Source of the DNA: Plasmodium brasilianum
Lineage: Eukaryota; Apicomplexa; Aconoidasida; Haemosporida; Plasmodiidae
Assembly (NCBI RefSeq): GCF_023973825.1
Contig: NC_090117.1
Location: 527,501-591,500 of the forward strand
DNA length: 64,000 nucleotides
Direction of reading: 5' to 3'
Shown here piece by piece: positions 34,146-45,800 of this stretch. How positions within the stretch are numbered: the first letter of the stretch is position 1; each line of letters begins with the position of its first letter. A program made the position numbers and the translations under genes. The notes below the pieces were generated by a model, which was not told the DNA's origin, searched no databases, and saw only the letters and a list, made by a program, of their open reading frames with translations.

Positions 34146-35213
34146 ATGGATGGATGGATACTTGTGCAAAGCAAACATCGAGTGAGGGAGAAAAATTGTA
34201 GAAATAGAAAAGAAGGAAGAGCAACAGATGAACTTTTAAATACTACTCTAGGTGAGAGGGAAGAAGAGGAGTATAATGATGATAAGAAAAATTTAAAAAC
34301 AAGAAAATGTACATATAGTATAAACAGAAATAACAGGGATAACATTTACAAGGAAATAAAAAAAATTATGAGTCTTTTAGAAAAAACAGAATTTTTTGAA
34401 AATTTCCAGAAAAAGTTTAATAAAATATATAAACATGAGATAAAAATAGTAGGAGCAATTTGTTTAGGTTTAGGGTCCTTAATAGACCTAAACTTGAATA
34501 GCAAAAGAGCATGTATGTACCAGCTATGTTTTATATTATTAGTGAAAAATATTTATACGATTGATAAAATTTTTATTTATGATCCGAAAATTACTAAAAT
34601 GGAGCAAGGTGTATATAGCATTTTGAATATTCAAGTGCTTTCATGCAAAGGAATATATAAGAAGAGCAATTTCGAATCAGACACTCAAACTGCACATGTA
34701 GGAGAGGAAAAAACATTTCATTATACTACTATAAAATTAAATAAGAACGAAAGGATGCTATTATTTATGCCCCATTGTGATATTTGTTTATATGGTGAAG
34801 TTTTATATAATATTTTTATTTATGAACAGTTAAGATATGCTAATGTTCATTTTTTTTTTAATCTGGACAATACAATTTTTTTGGGAAATAGTTTTGATTA
34901 TTACAAAGAACGTATCTTTTTATATAAACCATTTGGATTGTCGTCTTACATAATTCAAATGCTGCAGGAGAATGAAGATATTTTAAATTTAAAAATTAAT
35001 GAGACCCATTCCTTCCAACTGCAAAAGAATTTTAAATATTCCCATTTTATTTTTTATATTTTAAACTTTTCAAAACAGGTTAATTTCCCCGTATATTTTG
35101 AACAAATTTCAGCTTTTAATGACTTAGCTATTGTATTATTTTGCAAAATACCAAACAAACCCATCTTTTGGGCAAGTGTTTATAAATTCTTGCTTGATCA
35201 GGCAAAAATTTGA
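34146..35213 (+). CDS. SRR1-like domain protein
   Basis: Single exon of 355 aa starting MDGWILVQSKHRVRE, similar to the N-terminal W-x-x-V motif of SRR1 proteins. The SRR1 core is clear: IVGAICLGLGSLIDL (about residue 100), YQLCFILLVKN, then IFIYDPKITKMEQGV, LLFMPHCDICLYGEVLYNIF (about residue 207) and NTIFLGNSFDYY. SRR1-family proteins are known from plants (SRR1, light and circadian responses), yeast (BER1) and animals (SRRD). Their biochemical activity is poorly defined, with links to transcription and haem biosynthesis. Here the protein is probably soluble, with a charged N-terminal insertion of about 60 residues. It is convergent with SPATR. Confidence 0.88.
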   Translation: MDGWILVQSKHRVREKNCRNRKEGRATDELLNTTLGEREEEEYNDDKKNLKTRKCTYSINRNNRDNIYKEIKKIMSLLEKTEFFENFQKKFNKIYKHEIKIVGAICLGLGSLIDLNLNSKRACMYQLCFILLVKNIYTIDKIFIYDPKITKMEQGVYSILNIQVLSCKGIYKKSNFESDTQTAHVGEEKTFHYTTIKLNKNERMLLFMPHCDICLYGEVLYNIFIYEQLRYANVHFFFNLDNTIFLGNSFDYYKERIFLYKPFGLSSYIIQMLQENEDILNLKINETHSFQLQKNFKYSHFIFYILNFSKQVNFPVYFEQISAFNDLAIVLFCKIPNKPIFWASVYKFLLDQAKI

Positions 35214-35260
35214 GCCACCTACAGTGAAGTTCGCCGACGTGTTGCGGGTGTGTGGGTATT

Positions 35261-35291
<31 letters not shown>

Positions 35292-36160
35292 CATTTATAT
35301 ACATGTGTTTATATACATGCGTTTATATGCACTTTTATTATGTCTTCACGGACATTTATATATATTTTTATTATGCATATAGGTATATGTATAAGTAATA
35401 TTATTCAAATACGTACAATTGTACATTTACACGTACCTACTGTTATATGTACACATGTAAATGTTCATGTGAACGCGTCTTTTTCCGTCTGTTGGTAAAG
35501 TCGACCCATACTTCAAGGCATATGTTTCTCGTGTAGCAGTTCGTACAAGCCTTTTACAAATCGCACAAGCATTTACATAAGGAAAAATAAAAACATGTTT
35601 AACCGCAAATTTGTTGCCCCTTAAATAGTAAGGAAGGAATTTTAAAAAGCAAAATGTTGAAAGAGTTTTAATAGTGGTGCATGTTTGGAATTAAAGAAGC
35701 AAAATGGGTAAACAGGTAAATAGGCAAATGGACAAATAAGCAAATAAACAAGTAGACAAACGATTAAATACGTGCCAAAATATATAATGCAGCAGATTTT
35801 GTCAAATGATTTAAGGTAAATTATGCCTAAATATTTAATTGACATTTTTTGAAGATATTAGAAAGAACCAACAAGTATAACAAAAATTTTTTTTTTTTTT
35901 TTGTTTTTTTTTTTTGTTTTTTTTTTTTTGTTTGTGTGTGTATGAAAAGGCGCCTTGGGGGGGGTACTGTATTCTTACATTACTTTTTTTTTTCCGTGTA
36001 TACCCTTATATTTCTCAATTTTGTTAATTTATTTTATCATGCTTTTTTATTTTGTTATATTTTTTTATCATATTTTGTTTCATTATTTCTTTTTATTTCT
36101 TTTCCATTTTTTCGTCTCATTTCGTCTCATTTCGTCCCATTTCGCACTTGTGGCATCCGC
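35214..36160. other. Intergenic region between convergent SRR1-like and SPATR genes
   Basis: It contains (AT)n at about 35263-35286, T runs (35887-35930) and T-rich sequence to 36130. No exon is supported. This is the expected 3' UTR space for both genes. Confidence 0.6.
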
Positions 36161-36831
36161 CTATTTCTGCATGCACGTCCGTGTTTCTTCAATTATGTTA
36201 CGAGGAATTTTTTTTCCATTCCATAGACAAAAATTGTCATTGTTTTGGTTAGAACGTAAAACTTTCCTCGTTCGTCTTTGTTTTTTACCATCACATGCAC
36301 TCCAGTTCGACCAGGGACCATACTGACAGTTCACATTGTCATTCTCAACTTTTCTACATAAATAAAAATTATTAACAGTACATTTACGAGGGACATATGT
36401 TAAATCTTTCTTCATTTCCTCAATAACATGTTCATTTGTAATATAACCAGACGCTCCGATTATTTCAAAATCCGCATTTTTGTTATCATGTTCATCTTTG
36501 CAAATAACAGCTAGTTCGTAATCTATGACTACAGACATACTTTTAAAACCTATCTCTTTTGAATTATCACAAAGCCTTTTAATCCATGATGGAGTTACCT
36601 TACTCCTTTCGTTTTTGTCTTTTATTTTACTTAGTTTTGTTTGCAAATCAAGAACGTCTTCTTCACTACACATGATATATCCTCGGGGGCACCAGCAACT
36701 GAGAATGAAGTGGAAAGCAGAAATTTTTTTTTTTTTTTTCTAGCTTTTACAAGTAGGTGGTGATATGCCAAAAGGGGGGGGGCATATACACACACGTACA
36801 TACATATATTTATATACATGTATTTATATAC

Positions 36832-36890
<59 letters not shown>

Positions 36891-37677
36891 ACAACTCGTA
36901 CTTCTCTAAATTGCTGTGAAAAGGTGAAATATTGTGTATATATATGTATACATATATACACATTTAATATGTACACTACGAGTAATTAAAAGGGAAATTC
37001 TGAACAGTGCATGTAAATGTGCGTGCATTTTGCATGAACTGTGCAGGATGTTTTACACATTTCATACACATACACAATCGCACTTATCAGAATAAAACAA
37101 AAAGTTTTAAAATGGTGTGGAACAAATAATGCACTCACAGAATTAAGCGAAAAATAGTCAGTTTTATTAAAATAATAATATGTAGATATATATAAACGAA
37201 TTATGTGTACACTAAGCGTACGTATTTTTAAGAAAAGGTAAAATGGTGGAACAAATATGGTAAAAAAATAAAAGATGGCAAAATTGTGCAAAAACGAACA
37301 AAATTAAGCAATCCAACGAAGAGTTGTATAAAGCAAAGAAGAATAAAGCAAAACAATAAAAAAGCGTAGAATGAAACAAAATTATGCAATTTAACGTAGT
37401 GCAAAGCGAAGCAGAATAATGCAAAACAGAATAAAAGCGTTGCTCACTTTTGGGGGTCTCCCTCTATAGCTGAAAATATTACACATGTATCTCCATCAAT
37501 CTCAGGTATAGTATCCATTTCTCTCATGCGTGTTCTTTTCTTTTCATTTTCTTCATTTTTTTCATTAATATTTTGAAAAGAAATTATCTTTGTATTTTTC
37601 CAACTGAGTTCCAAGCTACTATTCCGTGTCAAATAAAAAAAAATGGAGAAGAACAAAAAGCGACTGTTTTTCATCAT
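36161..37677 (-). CDS. SPATR: SPATR, secreted protein with altered thrombospondin repeat (2 exons)
   Basis: Exons 37677-37448 and 36698-36161 join in phase 2 to 255 aa, close to the P. falciparum SPATR length. Residues 1-23 (MMKNSRFLFFSIFFYL start) form a signal peptide. The intron splits a Cys cluster: exon 1 ends CVIFSAIEGDP and exon 2 starts with CWCPRGYIMCSEED, giving an EGF-like or related disulfide region. The C-terminal 55 residues are a thrombospondin type 1-like domain (NCQYGPWSNWSACDGKKQRR, then RTCMQK) with an altered core. SPATR is secreted, found in sporozoites and in asexual merozoites, and implicated in attachment to host cells. The 749-bp intron holds an (AT)n run and a T run. 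Confidence 0.95.
36838..36886. repeat. (AT)n microsatellite in the SPATR intron
   Basis: A pure AT run of about 48 bases lies in the single intron of SPATR. Confidence 0.9.
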
Positions 37678-37867
37678 ATAAAAATATTCAAAAAAAAAAA
37701 AAATTTGTCATGCATTCTTCTTCCTTTAATCAAACTTTTACAAAGCACTTGAAAAAATTGCTATAGCTTGAATGTTAACATGAAAGCAGGCCAAAACATC
37801 GCTAATAAAATGTTAATGAAAGAACAAATTACGGTGAAAAGAGAAGCAATTTAAAAAAATAAAAAAA

Positions 37868-37898
<31 letters not shown>

Positions 37899-38877
37899 CT
37901 ATTCTCAGAGTCAGTCATAAAATCGCTTTGCTTTTATATAATGAGTACATACATAAGTACACATATATACACATACGTACATATATATATACACATATAT
38001 ACACATACGCACACATATATATACACTTATATGTATATATACGCGTGCATATGTCCGTATACATGCCTGTTATGTACAACTATGAGTTTTATTGAAACAG
38101 TAAAGGTTCTGGTGCGAACTCCGCAACACCAGCACGAACATATTTAAATATACACATATGTATGTATATATATATATATGTATTATACTTTTACACATAT
38201 GTACTTATATATACCTATACGCATTTACACATATACATATGTTCCCTTTTTAACATTACTAATTTTACTTTTTATTTGCCCATTTGCATTGAAGTATTAA
38301 CATGAGGTGTCAATTTTTTCGTGTTTTAAGTTAAACTCTTTTTTTTGCATGCACAGTGTTAGAGATAGAGATGAACCTTTTTTTTTTTTTTCTTTTTTTT
38401 TTTTGCTCCTTACAACGGTTACACAGCTTATATTATAGAACAAAAAGTAAAATAAGATATATAAAAAGCTAATTAAAAAATGGGATATATAAAGTGAGGA
38501 GGGAAATGAAAAAGGCGAAATATAAGCTAAAATAAAAAACAGCAAAACAATAAAACAGTAAAACAAAGGGTCAGTTTTTTTTCGATTTAATTTCCATTTT
38601 TACACAAATTTTTTTCAAATAGAAAAAAAAAAAAAAAGAAAAAAAGAAATTCTCGATTTAGAGAAATAACAAAAATAAGGCTACCCCCTTTATTTATATA
38701 TTTATTTATTCCATTTTCTTTTGTTTTATTTTTTTTTTTTAAATTAGCAGTAAACCAAAAAGCTGTTAATCCTACTACAAAAAAGGAAAAAACAGTTGAA
38801 GGAAGATTCTTTCTCTTTTGAAGGGATAAAAAAGGGATAATCAGGTGAAGAGAGGAAATTTAATTTACAATATTAAT

Positions 38878-38915
<38 letters not shown>

Positions 38916-39819
38916 TTTAACACCTCTAGGTGTGTACCATTTTGTACATAATGAAGAATTTATAAAAAGTGGAAATTATTTTTAAAAATATTAATGTAGT
39001 ACTGTTTAAGAGAAGTTTCAAAAATATTAATGTAGCACTAGTTAAGGGATATTTTAAAAACATTAATGTATTGCTACTTCAAGAATGTTTCATAAATATT
39101 CATGTACAACCGTTTGACGAATTTTTCAAAAAAAATTCTCGTTTGAAAAGGTTACACATATGTATTTGTACGTGCACGCCCAACTTTTGTGCAGTGTACA
39201 CATTTTTTCTTTCGTCTCCTTTTATGGCAAAAATTAAATTGTCATACGAGCAGATGTGGGAAAAAAAAATATGAACAAGGTCATAAAAATTGGCTCAGCA
39301 AAAAAAAAAAATAAAATAAATAAATATAACAAACATACAAGTGAACAAGCACAAACGTGAACAAACAACAGCATAAATACTTGCTTGGCCTGCAAATTTT
39401 GCGCAGTACCAATATGTTCTTAAAAAAATTAAAAATAAAATTGCAAAAAATTTGCAAAAGATTTGCTATAAATTTGCAAAAAATTCGCTATAAATTTGCA
39501 AAAAATTTGCTATAAATTTGCAATAAATTCGCTATAAATTTGCAATAAATTTGCTATAAATTTGCAAAAGATTTGCTATAAATTTGCAATAAATTCGCTA
39601 TAAATTTGCAATAAATTTGCTATAAATTTGCAAAAGATTTGCTATAAATTTGCAATAAATTCGCTATAAATTTTCTACAAATTTTCTACAAATTCAAAAC
39701 AAAACCGCCGTTTTTTCAGACGGTCAAGTAACGCAATGCGAAGGTATACGAACTTCTCCGTGCTGTGCATTTCTCTGTGTCCATATCTGACACTTAACAC
39801 ATGTTCCCCTGTACCTTAT
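37678..39819. other. Intergenic region upstream of SPATR
   Basis: It contains a GA run (37878-37898), T and A runs (38380-38404, 38883-38913), a degenerate 36-bp repeat that reads as a 12-residue protein repeat (38972-39130, see findings) and a 22-bp minisatellite (39440-39680). No firm gene. It holds the SPATR promoter and the 3' flank of the Nup155-like gene. Confidence 0.55.
39440..39682. repeat. 22-bp minisatellite (aaatttgcaaaagatttgct type)
   Basis: About ten copies, with internal near-duplication (ttcgctat versus ttgctat halves), lie just downstream of the Nup155-like stop codon at 39820. Confidence 0.9.
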
Positions 39820-42800
39820 TCACATGTAGTTCGTCTCATTGAGAGTAATCCTGCATGTAATTTCTTCCAAGTATATTTTAAATTTTTTCAAAAACTCATT
39901 AATACTTTGAAATTCTACTATATGATTTAAAAATGGTATCTGAATCAGTACTTGATTAAAAGTAGCATATATATCATGAAAAAAAATTTTCAAAAGATCG
40001 ACGGATGACTTTTTAATTTTTTCATTTACATATATAGATGAATCGAGAATGATACAACTAATATCATAATTTCTCGAAGCAGCATCAGAAGTATATTCAA
40101 AATAAAATTCTGCTCTTGATAACAATTCTTTTAATAGTGTTATTAAGGAATAATTATTGACATATTCAAGTTTACCATCTTTATCTTTTAAAAAATAGCC
40201 TATATTATTTTTTTCATTATAGCACTTTTCTTCATTGTAAAAGAAAAAGGAATTACTATTCTTATCTGCATTGATCCATAAGGTAAATAAGTAATAAATG
40301 ATTATTGCTATTTCGTAATCATCTTCAAGTTGAGAAGCTTTTCTGTGCTTTAAACTGTTATGTATCTTTAAATATACATGTATTAATGATTTATAATCAA
40401 CCTTATGATTTAACAACAAATTTGATATCCATACAATATAGAAACAATAATTTTTATAGCTTAACACTATTAACTCTGGGTGGTTTAATGATATAGCTTG
40501 GTCACGCTCGTTTTCATTGAAACAGTAATTCACGTTGTACAAGTAATACAAAGCTTTCCTATCGTTTCGGTCTATGGCCATGTTGCTGCTTTTTATTCTT
40601 TCTTTGAGCGCTTCCTCGTTCAGCTCATCCCCCTGGTTCGTGGTTGCGCCGTCTACACCTCCTGCACCGCCTACACAGCCTATACCATCAGCACGTATTC
40701 GCTCCTCATCCGGATGCTTATCGCGCTTATCATGCTCGTCCTGCTCATCGTCATCACTTCCATCATTGTAGTCATTGCTGCCACTGTCGTTACCGTCAAT
40801 ATCGTTACCTCCTCTATCCCCCCTGGTTTGATAATTTTCCGTGTAGTCGTGGTAGGAGTACACGCTGCGCAGATTGTTATTTACTGCCTTGCTGACTAGT
40901 GAAAAGGGAGATAGTTTAGAGAAAATTATTTTATCCTGATTCTTTTTGTGCTCATAAGACTCATTGATTAGAATGACATTCATCTGAGGATCTAAATATA
41001 TAAGAGGTATACAATTTAAAAAAGAAATTAATTTCATGCGTTGGTTATATTTTCTATTTTTTAAAGCATCAATTTTGTTTTTTAGTAAAGAGCGGATTTT
41101 TTTAATTTCAAATAAATTGTTCATAAACTTATGCATTTTTATAATAACTAATAAATAGAGACAATTCTTAAAATTAAAATCATATAACTTGAGTATATCT
41201 CCTATGTAATTTATTATAAAGTTAATATTTTCAAAAGATATGGTTAGAGAGAATGAAAAGTCTAACAAGCGCTCAAAGCAAAAGGAATATTTGGAAAAAT
41301 AAAAAGAACCACACCTTGAGTTATTCTTTAACATATTATTAACAGTTGAATAACAATTTGAATTAATTGTATCAATTTTATTTTTTTTTTTATCACATAA
41401 AATAATTAATTTGAGTAAATTAAATGATGGCAAGAAATTTTTAAAAAGAAATTTACTCTTTTGAAAAATTTTATTTTTTAAATCTTCTTTTGTGTACACA
41501 CTTTTCTGGATGATCATTAAATAGTCTTTAAATGTATCTATAACATCTACAATACGAGATATATTAATTTTATATTCTACATTGTTTATCTTTTTATTAT
41601 AATCAGTTATAACATCATCTATATGTTCATTTCTTCTATTAGACATATAATTATACATGTTCGAAGAAGATTTTCTAATCAAGTCCATCTCTTCTTTATT
41701 TAAATTTTCAAAATATGCAAGTACTTCAAATGCATCTTCTCTTTTTCCATTCATTAATATGTTAAAATAATTTTTCACAATATCCCAATGACAAAATTTG
41801 TATATATAAAAAACAAATAAGTTTATAAGTTCAACAAATAACAACCTTTGATAATTCAACGAAGTTTTAAATTTTTTTATCTCTTTTAAATTTAAATAAT
41901 TACTACTCTGATTTGATAAATAATCCTTTTTCATTTTGAAAAAACATTTATTTTGGAAAAATAGCTTCTTTACAGCATTGGAAAAAGATGTATCATATGA
42001 TATATTTTTATCTATTGTGTAATAATTTTTCAAAGTATCCTTCTTAAGAGTACTGTTAATGTTAAGCAAGTCATGCACATTGCTTTTTTTAAACGAATCA
42101 ACAATATTGTCTAATTGGTCTATGTTACCCAAGTTGTTTATTTTGTTTATGTTTCTCTTCTTTTTTTGCTCCGTTGAAAATGAATCTTTTTCATGTTGAC
42201 CATGGAGATAAGTATCTACAACGTATTCATTCAATAACTTGTTCTTCTGATAATCATTCTTTCTAAAACTACGCATTTTTTGAATAAGAAAAATTTTCGT
42301 CTTCATACAATTGTCCATGTATTCCATTCTTTTCTTCAAACTAGGAAAACAAATCATCCGCAAGAGATATTTGTAAATGTTATAAAATATTTCCTTAGTT
42401 TCACTATTGTACAACGGGTTCAACATAACGTAGCTATTACCAATGAAGTTCTCTTCATAAATATAATTGTTCCTTGACAACTCGCTCATCAAAATAGATT
42501 TATCAATGCTGTCCAAATTTTGATAGTAATCCCCATCGCACTTCACTGCAGTAGAGTGGAAAAGCGCACCCTCCGCGTTTGTTTCCTCCATTCCGCTTTT
42601 ACAACTATCATTGATATGGCTTCGACTGGTGTAACCTCCATAGCTGTACTGCTGCGCCTCGCTTTTCTCGTCGTCGGCGAAGCGAGTTCTTTTCACTGGG
42701 GCACTCCCCCGTGCTCCATCCCGCTCATCCTTCCCGGATTTGGTAACGTCCGTAGTATTCTTCTTGTTATTTTGTATCGCATTCAGCTTCACTACATCCT

Positions 42801-45800
42801 TGTATATCGCTCCCAAGTTGAGATCACCCCCTGGTGGTAGCTTCCATGCGTAGAAGGCTTTCCTTGCAAAGTATATAGCCACATCCTGGTACTTACCCTC
42901 CTTGAAATAGTAAATGTACGAGTCTGCAATGTTTAGTTCATTGAATTTGACATAATAGTAAAGGTAGTGGGATATGGTTAGTTCAAATATAGAACATGGG
43001 AAATGATTTTTACATTTATATAAAATTAAATTAAAAATGAAGAAATGAAAATTTATATCATTTGAGTATTCTAACAGTTTAGTTAAAAAAATTTTAATTT
43101 TTTTTTTTTTCCTTTCATTATTTTTAAAAAGATATTTCATATAATTGACATGTACTATTCTTTCAATAGGTAAGAAGCAATTCGTATATAACACATAATA
43201 ATCATAATTGTACTGCACATCTATGTTACTAATGAGTAGCTGCTTATTCGAATTGTTGTACTGTTCTATGTTGAACTGTGTATCTTGTATAAACGTTAAA
43301 TTCTTCTTCTCATCAATAAAATGTGTATGTTCATTCATCTTTGCGTTCATCTTTGCATTCATCTTTGCATTCATCTTTATATCCGTCTTTGCATCCGTCT
43401 TTTCATCCGTCTTTGCATCCATTTTTTTATCCTTTCTTCCATTCTCTTTATCATTTATGCTCAATATTTTGTAGTACCCATCTATGTATAAACTAATTAA
43501 CGAACTAGCACATCGGTAATAGTCCGCCTTATACAACAATATGAGTAATTTGTGTATATTTATACTCGTCAGTGCATCTTTCAAGTGTTCATTAATAAAA
43601 TGCTCTGCTCTTTTTTCCGATGCCAGTAGTTCATCAAATTTGTCATATGTAGTACTAGTACTAGTATTCTCATTTTTTAAATAGTACTGATCATAATTTG
43701 GTCCCTTTGTTTTCATTTTTTTTTTTAAAAATACTTCTTCTTCTATTCGTTTTGTTAAAAATAAGGCTAAGAATTCGTTTTTGTGTATTATATATCCTTG
43801 GAAAAGTTCTACTGGTATATATTTGCCCGTTTTAATAATACTAAATAAACATTGTTTTAGTATATCTCTATAAGTCTTACTCAAATAGGTTTTCAAAAAA
43901 TTGCATTTAATAAGTAAATCAAATAGTGTACTAGGTAGATATAAAAAATTTTCCTTAGACCCAATATTTTTTCTCTTTATAATACTCTTATTTTTATAAT
44001 ATTCACAAACAATAATACAGTAAATTAAGATATATTCTATGCTAAAATTAATAAAATTCAGAACTGCATAAAATAAATTTATTTCATTCAACATAATAAC
44101 AGTGTAACTATAATATATATTTATAATGGATATATCTTGTATTCCTTTAATTTTATTCGAATAATCATTTTTCTTTTTCATTAAATTTGTTAAAATAATA
44201 CTTACACATAAGCTCAAACATTTTAGTTTCTCTATCAAGTTTAAACAACAATCTAGGGGTACATTACCAATAAGTATAAACATATCACTCTCTTCATACA
44301 TACTTCTACTCCTTTTTTTTTTTTTTTTTGAAAAAATAAATCTTCATTCATTCTTACTATGCAGAAATTTTTCATATTATAAAATGACTCTTCTTTTTCT
44401 TCATTCATTTCTTTCGTTATTACAGAAATGCTCATATCCTTTTTTAAATAATTAGATACCTTCATATATTTGGTACTCCTCATATGAATATTATTACTAT
44501 TGGAAGTACACTTAAAAACATGTGTGTCTCTATATTTCTCATACGAAAATAAATGAATAAACATAATTGGTTTTAACAAACGACTAAGTAGTAACAATAA
44601 CCCTCTAGAAAGCATATGTATCGAACTATTATACATATTTACATTTTTTAAAAACATAAAATCAAAATTTTTATTCGTTAAATACTCAAAGGCAAAATTA
44701 CCACTCTTATTATTCTCGGCTTCCAACAATTTTTCTCTTGTCCTTTTTTTCTGATACATATTAAATAAATTATAATATCCTGTGTCGTTAAGCAATAATT
44801 TTTCATTCCCATTGTCAAACCCGTAAGATGCACCACTCCTTCCTCGATCATTCATGCTGGACCTGTTACCAAGGATATCATGGATATCGTTGTTATGACC
44901 ACTGTACATACCGCTGCTATTCTTAACGAGATCGCCCTCCAAGTCATCCATATTATCATTAAACAAATGATTCATGCCCTTAATCTTTCTCGTTTTAATT
45001 TCTAATTCCATTGCCTTTTGTAATTTCCCCTGTTTCATAATATAATCTGCATTTTTATCTATAAATCCAAACTTAAACGGAGTAGGCTTATATATTTTAT
45101 TTAATATATCGTACTCTATATGATTGGTGTTACTAATATTGTTGTGTGCATCCTTCAACTTTATGTATTTACCATCATCAACTTGATGCACATTTTCATT
45201 GAACATAATTACTTTATCCGAGTAAAGCTTTTGATCTCTCATGTTCTTTTTATCTAAGTTTAAAGAAGATGTCAGATAGTCCTTAGATGTTCCAGTTACT
45301 GCGGAGGCGGTCTTTCCTTTATCATCTTTCATGCTGAACCGTGATAAGAATAAATAAGGATTGTAGTATTCCTCTGCTTTACTTCTATTCATCATCTCCT
45401 TGTTGTTACTTTGGATGTTATTAAAACACATTATTTCATATTTATACACATGATTAAGTAACATGCACCACATTATAAACAAAAACTCGTCATTAGATGA
45501 TATCTGTGCTATTTGGTTTATGAAATACTCGTACACTAACTCGTCATTGTTTTTTTCCTTCGAAAGGATCAGTGGATAAGGCACTTTCCCTCTCGAGTTT
45601 CTCCTCTCATGGTTGGCTCTGACCACTTCGACGCCATTACTTGGGTAGTTACTATCATAGTTACTGTCGTAGTTATTGCCAAAGTCATTAACGCAATCAT
45701 TAACGCAATCATTAACGCAATCATTAACGCAATCATTACCGCAATCATCACCGCAATCATTACCGTAGTTACTATCGCAGTTATAATCACTACTGTAATA

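Noticed and set aside
40498..40899. Plus-strand hydrophobic frame of 133 aa
   Set aside because: It lies antisense to an Asp/Gly/Asn-rich insert of the Nup155-like protein. The complement of acidic codons reads as Val/Ile/Ser.
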